Assembly: GCA_017656185.1 (NCBI GenBank)
Contig: JACDOK010000014.1
Location: 1 to 55,403, forward strand
Reading direction: 5' to 3'
Origin: Peptococcaceae bacterium
Lineage (GTDB): Bacteria; Bacillota; Desulfotomaculia; Desulfotomaculales; JACDOK01
DNA: 55,403 bases
Part shown: positions 37,291 to 46,810 of the stretch, piece by piece
Layout: every line of letters begins with the position of its first letter
How positions within the stretch are numbered: the first letter of the stretch is position 1
Translations under genes and position numbers: made by a program
The notes under the pieces: model-generated
What the model saw: the letters and a program-made list of their open reading frames with translations, nothing else
What the model was told of the DNA's origin: nothing
Database searches by the model: none

Positions 37291-38016
37291 ATGGAAGCCC
37301 GCAAAAAATTGCTAATTGCGCTAGATGTGGATAGTTGGGAACAAGCCTCAGCCCTAGTTGACCTCTTAAAAGATGATGTGGGAGGATTTAAGATCGGGAT
37401 GCGGCTTTTCTACCGGGAAGGACCGAATGTTGTCCGCAGGGTTGCAAAACAAACCGAAACCGTATTCCTTGACCTTAAGGTGCACGACATTCCTCAAACG
37501 GCGTCAGAGGCTGTGCGCGCCCTTATTAGATATGGTGCTAACTTGATTAATGTCCATGCCTCCGGAGGCCGCGCTATGATGGAAGCAGTGGCCGACGCAG
37601 CAGCCGCGGAAGCTGCTCATCTAGGAGTTACCAGACCCCGTATCATAGCGGTAACGGTTTTAACGAGCCTGGATGACGACGCTTTGCAAAACCAGCTGGG
37701 CATATCGTCCACGGTGGCTGAAACTGTGATCAGACTAGCTCGTAACACCAAACAAGCCGGGTTGGACGGTGTGGTGGCGTCTCCCCGGGAGGCCGCCGCT
37801 ATCCGTGATGCTTTGGGCAATGATTTTTTGATCGTAACACCCGGGATAAGACCGACTGGAACACAAAGTAACGATCAAAAAAGGATTATGACCCCCGGCG
37901 ATGCCGTCCGCCAGGGTGCGGACTACCTTGTCGTCGGTCGTCCCGTAACAGGCGCGCCTGATCCGCGGCAGCAAGCCCGAGCTATCGTGGATGAAATTAC
38001 TGAGGCATTAAAATAA
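37291..38016 (+). CDS. pyrF: Orotidine 5'-phosphate decarboxylase
   Basis: PyrF decarboxylates OMP to UMP. The 241 residues have LLIALDVDSWEQA, the catalytic Asp-Lys-Asp in FLDLKVHDIPQT, and IVTPGIRPTG and VVGRPVTGAPDP for phosphate binding. GGCAGGAGG precedes the ATG, two bases after pyrD. Confidence 0.97.
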   Translation: MEARKKLLIALDVDSWEQASALVDLLKDDVGGFKIGMRLFYREGPNVVRRVAKQTETVFLDLKVHDIPQTASEAVRALIRYGANLINVHASGGRAMMEAVADAAAAEAAHLGVTRPRIIAVTVLTSLDDDALQNQLGISSTVAETVIRLARNTKQAGLDGVVASPREAAAIRDALGNDFLIVTPGIRPTGTQSNDQKRIMTPGDAVRQGADYLVVGRPVTGAPDPRQQARAIVDEITEALK

Positions 38017-38042
38017 AAAATACTTGCTAAGGAGATGATGGC

Positions 38043-38621
38043 GTGGAAGTTTTACGCAGCGCAGGCGTTGAATTAATCCTCAGGGACAGTGGCGCTTTGC
38101 TGGAAGGTCACTTTCTCTTAACATCCGGGCTACACAGTGCACGGTACATACAATGTGCCCAGGTACTCAAGTACCCACGTTACGCCGAGCAGCTTGGGTC
38201 TTCGTTAGCCACTTCTTTGAAGAAATATGAACCCGACCTAGTAATCGGGCCGGCCCTGGGAGGCATCCTTGTAGCCCATGAAGTAGCGCGCGCGCTGGAT
38301 AAGATCGGTTTATTTACCGAGCGGAAAGACGGGCAGATGACCCTGCGCCGCGGTTTTACCATCAACCCAGGGGCGAAAATTGTGGTCGTCGAAGACGTTG
38401 TCACCACAGGCGGCTCCGTTAAAGAGGTGATTGAAGTGGCCCGCCAATGCGGAGGAAAAGTGGTGGCTGTGGGCGCAATAGTGGACCGTAGTAAGGGAAC
38501 GGTAGATTTCAGCGTTCCGTTTCATGCACTGCTGACCTTGGATATTCCCACCTACAAACCGGAAGAATGCCCGTTATGCCGTGCCGGTAAGCCCGTGGTA
38601 AAACCGGGCAGCAGAACCTAA
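38043..38621 (+). CDS. pyrE: Orotate phosphoribosyltransferase
   Basis: PyrE joins orotate to PRPP. The 192 residues show GHFLLTSGLHSARYIQCAQ, the mobile loop FTERKDGQMTLRRGF and the PRPP motif VVVEDVVTTGGSVKEV. The GTG at 38043 follows AAGGAGATGA. It closes the pyr operon and overlaps the convergent rqcH stop by four bases. No terminator is visible between them. Confidence 0.96.
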   Translation: MEVLRSAGVELILRDSGALLEGHFLLTSGLHSARYIQCAQVLKYPRYAEQLGSSLATSLKKYEPDLVIGPALGGILVAHEVARALDKIGLFTERKDGQMTLRRGFTINPGAKIVVVEDVVTTGGSVKEVIEVARQCGGKVVAVGAIVDRSKGTVDFSVPFHALLTLDIPTYKPEECPLCRAGKPVVKPGSRT

Positions 38622-40357
38622 CCACTGCCAATGGAGCGTCTAGGTTTAACCAGCAAATTCTTTTCCTCACTGTAAATCACGAACCCGGGCTTGGCACCCC
38701 GCGGCTTGCGAACGTATTTCCGTAAGGTGTAATCGACGGGTACTTTATCGCTGTTTCGTGCACGGCTGTAGTATGCAGCCAAAGACGCAGCTTCTTCAAT
38801 GGTACGCTGCGGCACCTGCCCGGAAGACTTTATTATTACGTGGGCCCCGGGAATATCACGGGCGTGCAGCCACAGGTCTTCACCCTTCGCGACTCTGAAT
38901 GTTACGTAATCATTTTGCCGGTTATTACGGCCGACAAATATGTCGTATCCATCTGATGATTGAAAGTATAGGGGCCGGGGGTGCTCTTGGTGCCTTTTCT
39001 TAGGGTTAGGCGAAACCTGTTTTAAATAGCCTTCCGACGCGAGTTCCTCATGGATTTCGGTAATATCCGTCAGCGATTCGGCCATTTCTAAAGATGTTTC
39101 CACACCCTCGAGGTATGCCAAGTCATTACTGAGTTTCTCCTCGGCGGCTGCTGCGCGATCGGCAGCCGTCTTCAATTTCTGGTATTTCTTGAAATACCGC
39201 TGGGCGTTTTGTGATGGCGACAAGCTGGGGTCTAGGTCAACAGCCAGTCTTTCCCCCGAGTAAAAATCGTCCAGTATTACTTGCTTCATACCTTTACTTA
39301 CCCGGTAGAGGTTGGCCATTAACAACTCGCCTTTACGGCGATATTCAGATGCTTTTGACATGTCGTGCATATCTTTCCGGCAGTTGGCCAGTCGTTTCTC
39401 AATACGTTTTCTTTCACGTTTGACTTTTTCCAAAACGGCCTTTTTGGCGATGTGAACGCGGGAAGCGTACCGGTGAAAGGAAAAAAATGCATCCAACACA
39501 TCATTCATACTGCCCTTAACACTTTTGGCATATGAGAGGTGTGAAACGGTAAAAGCCGCGTATTCGAAGGGTACACCGTCGGCATTGTACAGCAGTTGAG
39601 GATCAAATTGTCCCTCGACTGCCTCGTGAAAGAGGCCCCGTAACTTCTCCCAGATTAGCCGCATTTCTAATTCTCCACAAAATTCCACCGTTAAATCCTG
39701 GGATAACCCAGCTCTAAAAACCACTTCTCTGGCCATAAAGCCACTGAGACCGTCAAAACGTTTTTGCAATACCCGGCTCACCGGGCTGTCAAAAGGAGCA
39801 TCCAACAGGTATTGCGGGAATTCTTCGGGGTTAACCTCCAAAACATTTTTTTTATCGCGCGGAGGGACGATATATTTGCTTCCCGGTAGAACTTCGCGAT
39901 GGCGGCTTACAGCATGGGTATACCGCTTAATGCCGTCCAGAATTATCCCCTCGCCTACTTTCACCAGCAAAATGTTACTATGCTTACCCATGAACTCCCC
40001 GACTAAGTTAAGTTCTAAAAGATTCCCAAGTTCATCGCGCGCAGACACACCAAGGGTAATTATCCTCTCAAATCCGGGTTGCTCAATGGAAGTAACGCGC
40101 CCGCCTTCCAGGTATTTACGGAGGATCGTACAAAACGCGGGAGGAGTAGGGGGGTTTTCGTACTTCTCGGATGTAATATGGCAGCGGGCCAAACGCTCAT
40201 CGGCCGACATAACCAAGCGGTATACATCGCCGCGGGTCCGAACAGAAAGCAGAATTTCCTTATCGCCTGGTTGATAAATCCTCTCTATGCGACCACCTTT
40301 AATACTTTCACGCAATTCACTGCATACCGCACGCAATACCAGTCCGTCAAACGGCAC
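38618..40357 (-). CDS. rqcH: Ribosome-associated quality-control protein RqcH (NFACT)
   Basis: RqcH binds stalled 50S subunits with peptidyl-tRNA and adds C-terminal alanine tails. The 579 residues have an NFACT-N domain (about 1-260), a coiled-coil middle (about 290-420) and the C-terminal NFACT-R domain with DIFVGRNNRQNDYVTF, DLWLHARDIPGAHVII and RKPRGAKPGFVIYS. The pair that is Asp97-Arg98 in Bacillus is Glu97-Arg98 here. The GTG start follows AAGGGGGGTGAC. Confidence 0.94.
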   Translation of the reverse strand: MPFDGLVLRAVCSELRESIKGGRIERIYQPGDKEILLSVRTRGDVYRLVMSADERLARCHITSEKYENPPTPPAFCTILRKYLEGGRVTSIEQPGFERIITLGVSARDELGNLLELNLVGEFMGKHSNILLVKVGEGIILDGIKRYTHAVSRHREVLPGSKYIVPPRDKKNVLEVNPEEFPQYLLDAPFDSPVSRVLQKRFDGLSGFMAREVVFRAGLSQDLTVEFCGELEMRLIWEKLRGLFHEAVEGQFDPQLLYNADGVPFEYAAFTVSHLSYAKSVKGSMNDVLDAFFSFHRYASRVHIAKKAVLEKVKRERKRIEKRLANCRKDMHDMSKASEYRRKGELLMANLYRVSKGMKQVILDDFYSGERLAVDLDPSLSPSQNAQRYFKKYQKLKTAADRAAAAEEKLSNDLAYLEGVETSLEMAESLTDITEIHEELASEGYLKQVSPNPKKRHQEHPRPLYFQSSDGYDIFVGRNNRQNDYVTFRVAKGEDLWLHARDIPGAHVIIKSSGQVPQRTIEEAASLAAYYSRARNSDKVPVDYTLRKYVRKPRGAKPGFVIYSEEKNLLVKPRRSIGSG

Positions 40358-40389
40358 CCCGCGTCACCCCCCTTGCAAAAGACGGTATC

Positions 40390-40418
40390 AGTATAGCATT
40401 GACTTGACAGCGGGTCAA
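40390..40418 (-). promoter_or_regulatory. Predicted rqcH promoter
   Basis: On the minus strand TTGACC (40413-40418) and TATACT (40390-40395) are 17 bases apart. The short TTGAC/GTCAA dyad inside the spacer may be incidental. Confidence 0.75.
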
Positions 40419-40424
40419 TTAGTC

Positions 40425-40452
40425 TTTGCCTTGCCTAGGAAATGGATAATAT
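40425..40452 (+). promoter_or_regulatory. Possible promoter of the DUF3866 gene
   Basis: TTTGCC (40425-40430) and TAATAT (40447-40452), 16 bases apart, lie opposite the rqcH promoter. The -35 is weak. Confidence 0.4.
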
Positions 40453-40500
40453 ACTAAGAACCAATATAGGATATAACCAAGGGATACGGGAGGTATGCCT

Positions 40501-41577
40501 GTGATCCGCTTCCGCCAGGGAAAAGTTCACGCCGTTATTGCAGAGCGTCCCGGCGTTACCGAAATTATAGTAAGTACCGAAGGCCAAAAACGCAAAGCCA
40601 TAAATTATAATGAATTAACAGGTCCGGTAGCCGTAGGTGACTCCGTAGTGCTTAATACCACCGCGGTTCACCTGGGACTTGGTACAGGCGGCTTTGATTT
40701 TGTAATGGCAAACTTCAATAATCAAGCAGGCGACGCCGGGGGGGCCGGGCATATTATGAAGCTGCGGTACACCCCATCACAGGTTAAGGTCCTGGCCGCA
40801 GAAGAAGACCAGAGCCCTTACGGTAATACCTTAAAACGATGCCAGTCCCTGGCAGGTATACCGGTAATTATCGGCACTTTACACAGCATGGTGGGTCCGA
40901 GCGTCGCAACCATTAAATATCTCTGCCCTCAACTGAGGATTGCCTATTTAATGACCGACGGAGCGGCCCTCCCGATAGCTTTCAGTAAACTTATATCGGA
41001 ACTTAAACAAAAGAGGTTGCTGGAGGCCACGATAACCTGTGGCCATGCTTTCGGCGGCGATTTTGAAGCCGTAAACGCTTATTCCGGCTTGTTAGTGGCC
41101 CGTGTTGCAGCGCGTGCAGATATTATTGTGGCCGCAATGGGACCGGGTATTGTAGGCACCGGTTCGACCTTTGGCCACTCCGCCGTCGAGCAGGGTGAAC
41201 TCGTTAATGCCGTTAACATTCTGGGCGGTAAGCCTATTGCCATCCCCCGTCTTGGTTTCAGTGACACACGGTCAAGACATCAGGGTGTCAGCCATCACAC
41301 CCTTACCGCCCTGGGCCGGGTCGCCTTAACACCGGCCACTATTCCCATACCCAACTTGGAAAAAGAACGCCAGGCATTCATAATGAGGCAGCTTGACGAC
41401 GCCGGTATTACCCGCAAACACGAAGTGGTATTTGCCGAAGGTGAAGCGGTTGTTGATGCTCTGCGGCATTTTGAACTCAAGGTCACCACAATGGGAAGAG
41501 GCGTTGACGAGGAACGCGCCTTTTTCCTGGCTGCAGGAGCCGCTGCTTCCCTGGCCGTGAACATGGTTCAGAAATAA
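40501..41577 (+). CDS. DUF3866 family protein
   Basis: The 358 residues match DUF3866, a family of unknown function. It begins IRFRQGKVHAVIAERPGV, with a small beta-rich N-terminal part to about 75 that contains VGDSVVLNTTAV. Then follow HIMKLRYTP, GTLHSMVGPSVATIKYLCP, TCGHAFGGDFEAVN and AAMGPGIVGTGSTFGHSAVEQGE. No transmembrane segment is obvious. I chose the GTG at 40501, seven bases after GGGAGGT; the ATG at 40495 abuts it. It lies upstream of spoIIM. Confidence 0.85.
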   Translation: MIRFRQGKVHAVIAERPGVTEIIVSTEGQKRKAINYNELTGPVAVGDSVVLNTTAVHLGLGTGGFDFVMANFNNQAGDAGGAGHIMKLRYTPSQVKVLAAEEDQSPYGNTLKRCQSLAGIPVIIGTLHSMVGPSVATIKYLCPQLRIAYLMTDGAALPIAFSKLISELKQKRLLEATITCGHAFGGDFEAVNAYSGLLVARVAARADIIVAAMGPGIVGTGSTFGHSAVEQGELVNAVNILGGKPIAIPRLGFSDTRSRHQGVSHHTLTALGRVALTPATIPIPNLEKERQAFIMRQLDDAGITRKHEVVFAEGEAVVDALRHFELKVTTMGRGVDEERAFFLAAGAAASLAVNMVQK

Positions 41578-41597
41578 TCATAATCCATGATGGGTAT

Positions 41598-41627
41598 GTC
41601 ATAACCTTATCCCCGGTCCCATACACA
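41598..41627 (+). promoter_or_regulatory. SigmaE promoter of spoIIM
   Basis: GTCATAAC (41598-41605) and CATACACA (41620-41627), 14 bases apart, closely match the sigmaE elements GKCATATT and CATACAnT. Bacillus spoIIM is a known sigmaE target, so context and motif agree. Confidence 0.7.
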
Positions 41628-41663
41628 TTATTATGGACAGGTCGTGGGCAAGGGGAAGGTTAT

Positions 41664-42293
41664 GTGGCGAGAAATATTAAACAAATTTGCGCAGCCTCAT
41701 TTCACCGTTATTGGGTGCTGTATTTCTTATTGATCCTGCTTCTGATGGCCGGAGGAATTTTCGGTACCTGGAGTGCGACCGGGTTAGCTCAGGATCAGGC
41801 ATCTGAACTGCAGGACCAACTCACCGCCATCTTTGAGACATCCGGAAAGGCTTCATTGAACCCCACCAAAATATTTGAGAACTGTCTCTTTAGAAATGTG
41901 ACCTTAATTGGTTTCGTGTACATCGCCGGGCTCTCGGTGATCGGTATTCCCGTGATGCTGTCACTGATCTTCGTCAGGGGATTTGCCCTAGGATTCGCAG
42001 CCTGCCTGGTCATCTCTCGCAGGGGATTGGCAGGTATACCGCTTGTCTTAACATCCCTTGCCCCCCACAACCTTCTCTTAATCCCCGCCCTCGTTTTTGC
42101 AGGTGCGGCATCGCTTTCTTTTTCACTACTTTTAATACGTAGAGGATTTGACCCCCGGATACCGATCGCCAGAAGCTTTTGGCAGTATACCCTCTTTACC
42201 TTGTACGCCACCGCTGTCGTTATTACAGCCGCTTTCATCGAAAGTTTCGTTACACCGTACTTGCTGCAGTTTACGCTCACAATACTAGAATAG
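41664..42293 (+). CDS. spoIIM: Stage II sporulation protein M
   Basis: SpoIIM is the membrane scaffold of the SpoIID-SpoIIM-SpoIIP peptidoglycan hydrolase machine that drives forespore engulfment. The 209 residues have a first membrane segment (about 14-35), a hydrophilic loop, then four or five further hydrophobic segments with FRNVTLIGFVYIAGLSVIG, FVRGFALGF and the conserved APHNLLLIPAL. The GTG start follows AAGGGGAAGG. The spoIIM-DUF4227-xerD-deoB order matches Bacillus with fur missing. Confidence 0.94.
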   Translation: MARNIKQICAASFHRYWVLYFLLILLLMAGGIFGTWSATGLAQDQASELQDQLTAIFETSGKASLNPTKIFENCLFRNVTLIGFVYIAGLSVIGIPVMLSLIFVRGFALGFAACLVISRRGLAGIPLVLTSLAPHNLLLIPALVFAGAASLSFSLLLIRRGFDPRIPIARSFWQYTLFTLYATAVVITAAFIESFVTPYLLQFTLTILE

Positions 42294-42353
42294 TTGTTTC
42301 TCTTTGGAAACAACCGTTTTAAAGTAAAAACGGATAGCAGGGAGGGATGCAGC

Positions 42354-42581
42354 TTGCTTGTTGTGATCATTTCATCCCTAAAGAGAAAGCTGCTTTTTCT
42401 GTTTCGCCTTTTCTTATTGTTTGTTATCTTAACCGTACTACTGACCCAACTATATACCGTTATTAAAACTGGCGCCCCGCCCGGAGACAGATCAGTGGTA
42501 ACCTTTCAGGAACAAGCCACCAGCTTTTGGGATGAAATAATCATTAAGTTAAAGAATTACTACCGGGGAAACCCCTGGTAG
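42354..42581 (+). CDS. DUF4227 (YqzK-like) small membrane protein
   Basis: A 75-residue protein with one hydrophobic segment (about 12-32, KLLFLFRLFLLFVILTVLL) and a short outer part ending KLKNYYRGNPW. Its place just ahead of xerD is that of Bacillus yqzK (DUF4227), so I assign it to that family by position and character. I chose the TTG at 42354 because GGGAGGGA precedes it. The function is unknown. Its stop codon lies in the terminator stem. Confidence 0.7.
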   Translation: MLVVIISSLKRKLLFLFRLFLLFVILTVLLTQLYTVIKTGAPPGDRSVVTFQEQATSFWDEIIIKLKNYYRGNPW

Positions 42582-42592
42582 GATTTTTTTTA
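42560..42592 (+). terminator. Rho-independent terminator after the DUF4227 gene
   Basis: CTACCGGGG (42560-42568) pairs with CCCCTGGTAG, with one G-T pair, and is followed by ATTTTTTTT. The stem includes the DUF4227 stop codon. It separates the sporulation unit from xerD. Confidence 0.8.
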
Positions 42593-42634
42593 TTATGGCA
42601 GAAAAAAATAGTAATATGACTTGGTGGTGAAAAA

Positions 42635-43510
42635 GTGCAACGGCATCTAAGATACTTTCTGGATTATCTAAGGGTTGAACGGGGCCTGTCATACAATACT
42701 GTTCTGGCTTACGAACGTGATATTAAAAGCTACCTGGCCTACTTAAGCACTCAAAACCTCTCACAGGCGGACAGTATGGCCATTATCAGATACTTGCAGG
42801 AACTACGCAATAACGGAAAGACATCAACAACCATAGCGCGTCATTTATCCGCCATAAAATGCTTTTTGCATTATCTGGCCGATGAAAAAATAATGACCTC
42901 TAACCCGGCAGCCGCTATAAGTTCACCACGGCTGAACCAAAAACTGCCTGATGTCTTATCTGAAAGGGAAATTTCCTTACTTTTAAATGCACCATCACTA
43001 AAAACCCCCTTGAGCATAAGAAACCGTGCCATTTTAGAAATGCTCTACGGAACCGGCATCCGGGTATCGGAACTTGTAAATCTTCAGACCACGGATTTAA
43101 ATCTTGAAAAAGGTCTTCTCAAATGTAAGGGCAAAGGTGCGCGTGAAAGAATGATTCCATTAGGCACCTTCGCAGCCCAATATACTGGCATTTATTTGAA
43201 ACGATCCCGTCCTGTTCTTATGACGGGCTCAACTAAGATACTGTTTTTAAACAGGAGGGGAAGGGCACTTACCCGGCAAACCGTTTGGCGCATAATTAAA
43301 AAATATACCCGCAAGGCCGGTATTGTTAAAAAGGTCACACCTCATACCCTGCGCCATTCCTTTGCTACCCATTTACTCGCAAACGGCGCCGATCTGCGGG
43401 CCGTGCAGGAAATGCTGGGACATGCAGATATCGTTACCACACAGATCTATACTCATCTTACCCATTCACATCTGAGAGAGGTCTACGACCGCACACACCC
43501 CCGAGCTTAG
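42635..43510 (+). CDS. xerD: Tyrosine recombinase XerD
   Basis: XerD resolves chromosome dimers at dif with its partner XerC. The 291 residues have the SAM-like N-terminal domain (about 1-85) and the catalytic domain with [12 protein letters not shown] (Arg), [12 protein letters not shown] (His-x-x-Arg), [10 protein letters not shown] and the nucleophile in [10 protein letters not shown]. The GTG start follows GGTGGTGA. Position before deoB supports XerD (RipX) and not a phage integrase. No dif site was recognised nearby. Confidence 0.93.
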   Translation: MQRHLRYFLDYLRVERGLSYNTVLAYERDIKSYLAYLSTQNLSQADSMAIIRYLQELRNNGKTSTTIARHLSAIKCFLHYLADEKIMTSNPAAAISSPRLNQKLPDVLSEREISLLLNAPSLKTPLSIRNRAILEMLYGTGIRVSELVNLQTTDLNLEKGLLKCKGKGARERMIPLGTFAAQYTGIYLKRSRPVLMTGSTKILFLNRRGRALTRQTVWRIIKKYTRKAGIVKKVTPHTLRHSFATHLLANGADLRAVQEMLGHADIVTTQIYTHLTHSHLREVYDRTHPRA

Positions 43511-43530
43511 GCAGTAAGGAGGGCCACCAT

Positions 43531-44721
43531 ATGTTAACAATAAGCCGCGTCATCTTACTCGTACTTGACAGTGTAGGCGTCGGAGAACTGCCTGATGCCC
43601 GCAAATACGGGGATCAAGGAAGTAATACGCTGCAGAACACGGCACGGGTCGTATCAGGGTTAAAAATGCCGCACATGCAAAAGCTGGGCCTGGGTAACAT
43701 TATCCCGGTAGAAGGCGTACCTGCCGCCCCGCAACCCCAAGCCGCCTTCGGTAAAATGGCCGAAAAATCGCCCGGTAAGGATACTACCACAGGCCACTGG
43801 GAAATCGCCGGCCTGATTCTGAAAAGACCCTTTCCCGTTTATCCGGAAGGGTTTCCAGACGAAATTATAACTGAATTTTCGCGTCGTATAGGGCGTCAGG
43901 TTTTAGGCAACAAGCCGGCCTCCGGTACCGAAATTATTAAAGAGCTCGGCGAAAAACATATTCATACGGGATACCCTATTGTCTATACTTCGGCCGACAG
44001 CGTGTTTCAGGTTGCCGCCCACGAAGAGGTTATTCCGGTAGACGAACTTTACCGTATATGTCAGGTAGCCCGTGAATTGTTAGTGGGGAGGCATGGCGTA
44101 GGACGGGTAATTGCCCGCCCATTTACCGGCAAACCCGGTGCTTTTCAGCGTACGGAAAGACGCCGGGACTTTTCACTGCCCCCTACAGGGACCACCATTT
44201 TAGACGTTTTGGCAGAGCGCCGGATAAAAGTAGTGGCGGTGGGAAAAATTTGGGATATATTTGCGGGTCGAGGTATCAGTCACGCCAAGAAAACCAAAGG
44301 CAACAAAGCATGTATTGCAGCTACCTTGGAAGCAATGCAGGAATATCAGCACGGATTGATTTTTACCAATTTGGTGGATTTTGATCAAGCTTACGGTCAC
44401 CGCAACGACCCCGCGGGATATGCCGAAGCATTGGAGGAGTTTGACCGGAGTCTGCCCGATATTCTAAAGCTCTTAAACCCTCGTGACCTGTTAATCATAA
44501 CGGCGGATCACGGATGTGATCCTACGACCCCCAGCACCGATCATTCCCGCGAATATGTACCTCTGCTTGTAACCGGAAAACAAGTACGATATGGTGTTAA
44601 TTTGGGCATAAGGAACACATTTGCTGATATTGCAGCTACCATAGCCGGAATTTTCGAGGTTCCCTGGTTCACGGGGCGGAGCTTTTTAAAGGATATCTTA
44701 GTTGAAAAGTGTGGTGATTAA
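43531..44721 (+). CDS. deoB: Phosphopentomutase
   Basis: DeoB interconverts (deoxy)ribose 1- and 5-phosphates and feeds nucleoside sugars to central metabolism. The 396 residues follow the alkaline phosphatase superfamily pattern: [27 protein letters not shown] (phosphorylated Thr), [12 protein letters not shown] and [28 protein letters not shown] precedes the ATG. It works with the adjacent nucleoside phosphorylase. Confidence 0.96.
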   Translation: MLTISRVILLVLDSVGVGELPDARKYGDQGSNTLQNTARVVSGLKMPHMQKLGLGNIIPVEGVPAAPQPQAAFGKMAEKSPGKDTTTGHWEIAGLILKRPFPVYPEGFPDEIITEFSRRIGRQVLGNKPASGTEIIKELGEKHIHTGYPIVYTSADSVFQVAAHEEVIPVDELYRICQVARELLVGRHGVGRVIARPFTGKPGAFQRTERRRDFSLPPTGTTILDVLAERRIKVVAVGKIWDIFAGRGISHAKKTKGNKACIAATLEAMQEYQHGLIFTNLVDFDQAYGHRNDPAGYAEALEEFDRSLPDILKLLNPRDLLIITADHGCDPTTPSTDHSREYVPLLVTGKQVRYGVNLGIRNTFADIAATIAGIFEVPWFTGRSFLKDILVEKCGD

Positions 44722-44723
44722 CC

Positions 44724-46049
44724 TTGAGGATGTATGATTTAATCGAGAAAAAACGCAACGGCCAACACCTGTCCACCGAAGAAATCAATTACATAGTACA
44801 AGGTTACGTGAAGAACCGCATTCCCGACTACCAGGTCTCCGCCTTTTTGATGGCCGTCTATTTCCGGGGAATGTCTTTTCAAGAAATGGCGGACCTTACA
44901 TCGGCTATTGCGGCTTCAGGTGACCGTTTGGACCTTAGTTCTATCCCCGGCATTAAAGTGGACAAACACAGCAGCGGCGGGGTAGGAGATAAAACTACTC
45001 TCGTATTGGCACCTCTCGTAGCATCAGTGGGGCTACCTGTAGCCAAAATGTCGGGGCGCGCTCTGGGTTATACCGGGGGTACGATAGATAAATTAGAGTC
45101 TATTCCCGGGTTTAAGACAGAAATACCGTACAAAGATTTCGTTGACCAAGTCCGCAAAGTCGGCGTAGCCGTTGTAGCCCAAACAGGACATTTAGCTCCT
45201 GCAGATAAAAAACTTTACGCCTTAAGGGATGTCACCGCTACGGTGGACAGCATCCCCCTGATTGCAAGCAGCATAATGTCCAAAAAATTGGCCGCCGGGG
45301 CCGATGCCATTTTGCTGGACGTAAAAACAGGCAGTGGAGCGTTTCTTAAAGAAATTGACGAGTCTTTAGAGCTGGCGCGGGCTATGGTTAAGATTGGGAG
45401 TAAACATAATGTTCGCACAGTAGCGATAGTTACTAATATGGACCAGCCCCTAGGTTATGCCGTTGGTAACGCATTGGAGGTGAAGGAAGCCATCGCCGTT
45501 TTGCGAAACAGTAAACAACCCGGCGATCTGAGAGAATTATGCCTGGCCCTCGGCAGTCAAATGCTGATACTGGCGGGACGTACCAAAGATACGTCTCAGG
45601 CACGGGCCCTTCTTGAAGAGGCCCTGGACAGTGGTGCAGCCCTCGAGAAGTTTACCCAGTGGGTCGCGGCGCAAGGCGGTGATGCCAGGATAGTGGATGA
45701 CGATACACTGTTACCGTGTGCTTCCCGCATTGAAGAAGTAACAAGTCCCCAAGACGGTTTCGTGCACTCCATTGCGGCCCGTGAAGTTGGGCGCGCTGCA
45801 CTCCTACTAGGTGCGGGACGCGAGACTAAGAACAGCCGGATTGATCCCGCCGTGGGAATTGTAATGCGGCGGAAAGCCGGCGATCACGTCCGGCAGGGAG
45901 AAACCTTAGCTTTAATTCACGCGAATCAAAAGAATATGGCAGAGGCTAAGGAAATTCTTCTTAACAGTTACACCATCAGTAACAAAAAACCCCCAACACA
46001 ACCGTTACTATACTACCTTGTACAAGATGACATCGTAATACCCCTGTAA
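44724..46049 (+). CDS. pdp: Pyrimidine-nucleoside phosphorylase
   Basis: The enzyme splits uridine, thymidine and deoxyuridine with phosphate. The 441 residues start RMYDLIEKKRNG and carry VDKHSSGGVGDKTTLVLAPL, KMSGRALGYTGGTIDKLE and the glycine-rich LDVKTGSGAF, with a C-terminal PYNP domain (HVRQGETLALIH). The TTG at 44724 matches the family N-terminus and lies after GGTGATT. It begins two bases after deoB. Thymidine phosphorylase (deoA) is a related alternative name. Confidence 0.92.
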   Translation: MRMYDLIEKKRNGQHLSTEEINYIVQGYVKNRIPDYQVSAFLMAVYFRGMSFQEMADLTSAIAASGDRLDLSSIPGIKVDKHSSGGVGDKTTLVLAPLVASVGLPVAKMSGRALGYTGGTIDKLESIPGFKTEIPYKDFVDQVRKVGVAVVAQTGHLAPADKKLYALRDVTATVDSIPLIASSIMSKKLAAGADAILLDVKTGSGAFLKEIDESLELARAMVKIGSKHNVRTVAIVTNMDQPLGYAVGNALEVKEAIAVLRNSKQPGDLRELCLALGSQMLILAGRTKDTSQARALLEEALDSGAALEKFTQWVAAQGGDARIVDDDTLLPCASRIEEVTSPQDGFVHSIAAREVGRAALLLGAGRETKNSRIDPAVGIVMRRKAGDHVRQGETLALIHANQKNMAEAKEILLNSYTISNKKPPTQPLLYYLVQDDIVIPL

Positions 46050-46075
46050 CCCTTTTTGCGGGAGGGAAAACATTA

Positions 46076-46807
46076 ATGATCGCACTTTTAACCGATTTTG
46101 GCGACGCACCGTACGTTGGCGTTATGAAGGCCGTAATCAGCAACATCATCCCCGGCGAACCATTAATTGACTTATATCATCACGTCCTTCCCCATAATAT
46201 CCGCGAGGGCGCGTGGATTCTTTACAGTAATTACCACTATTTCCCCAAAAGGACCGTTTTTTTGGTTGTAGTAGACCCGGGGGTAGGCGGAACACGACTT
46301 CCTCTGGCCATAAAGTCACGGGATTATTATTTTGTCGGTCCCGACAACGGTATTCTAATGCCGGCCGTTAATGACAATGGAGGGATAGTCAGTGCGGTTG
46401 CTCTTGAACGCAAACAGTCATCCCAAACCTTTGAGGGACGCGACGTTTTTGCCCCCGCCGCCGCCAAACTGGCCGCGGGAAGCCCTTTAGAAGCACTGGG
46501 AAAACCCGCCGCCGTTGCTGCCAATCTTAAGTTCTACCTTCGCGGTCGAGAAGGAGAAATCGTACATATCGACCGTTTTGGTAACATCATAACCAATATC
46601 CCTGCCATACCCGGAAAACATGAGTATAATGTCAGAATTCAAGGTAAGACTTTTACTTTGCCATATTATCCCAGCTATGTCTATGCACCGGAACAAAGCC
46701 TGATGCTTACCAAGAGTTCGGCCAATACCCTCGAGATAGCATTGCCCAACGGTAAGGCCTCATCACATTTTAACTACCCGATAGGCACCAGGCTTATCAT
46801 AAGCTAG
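46076..46807 (+). CDS. SAM hydroxide adenosyltransferase (DUF62 family)
   Basis: Family members hydrolyse S-adenosylmethionine to adenosine and methionine. They are relatives of fluorinase and chlorinase. The 243 residues show LLTDFGDAPYVGVMKAV, VVVDPGVGG, YFVGPDNGIL, EGRDVFAPAAAKLA and the C-terminal HIDRFGNIITNIP. GCGGGAGGG precedes the ATG. It follows the nucleoside phosphorylase closely and could feed the released adenosine into nucleoside salvage. It ends three bases before a convergent gene. Confidence 0.92.
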   Translation: MIALLTDFGDAPYVGVMKAVISNIIPGEPLIDLYHHVLPHNIREGAWILYSNYHYFPKRTVFLVVVDPGVGGTRLPLAIKSRDYYFVGPDNGILMPAVNDNGGIVSAVALERKQSSQTFEGRDVFAPAAAKLAAGSPLEALGKPAAVAANLKFYLRGREGEIVHIDRFGNIITNIPAIPGKHEYNVRIQGKTFTLPYYPSYVYAPEQSLMLTKSSANTLEIALPNGKASSHFNYPIGTRLIIS

Positions 46808-46810
46808 CTT

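Noticed and set aside
42635-43510. Tyrosine recombinase as sign of a prophage or integrative element
   Set aside because: Its length, motifs and place before deoB match chromosomal XerD, and no phage genes or attachment-site repeats are present.
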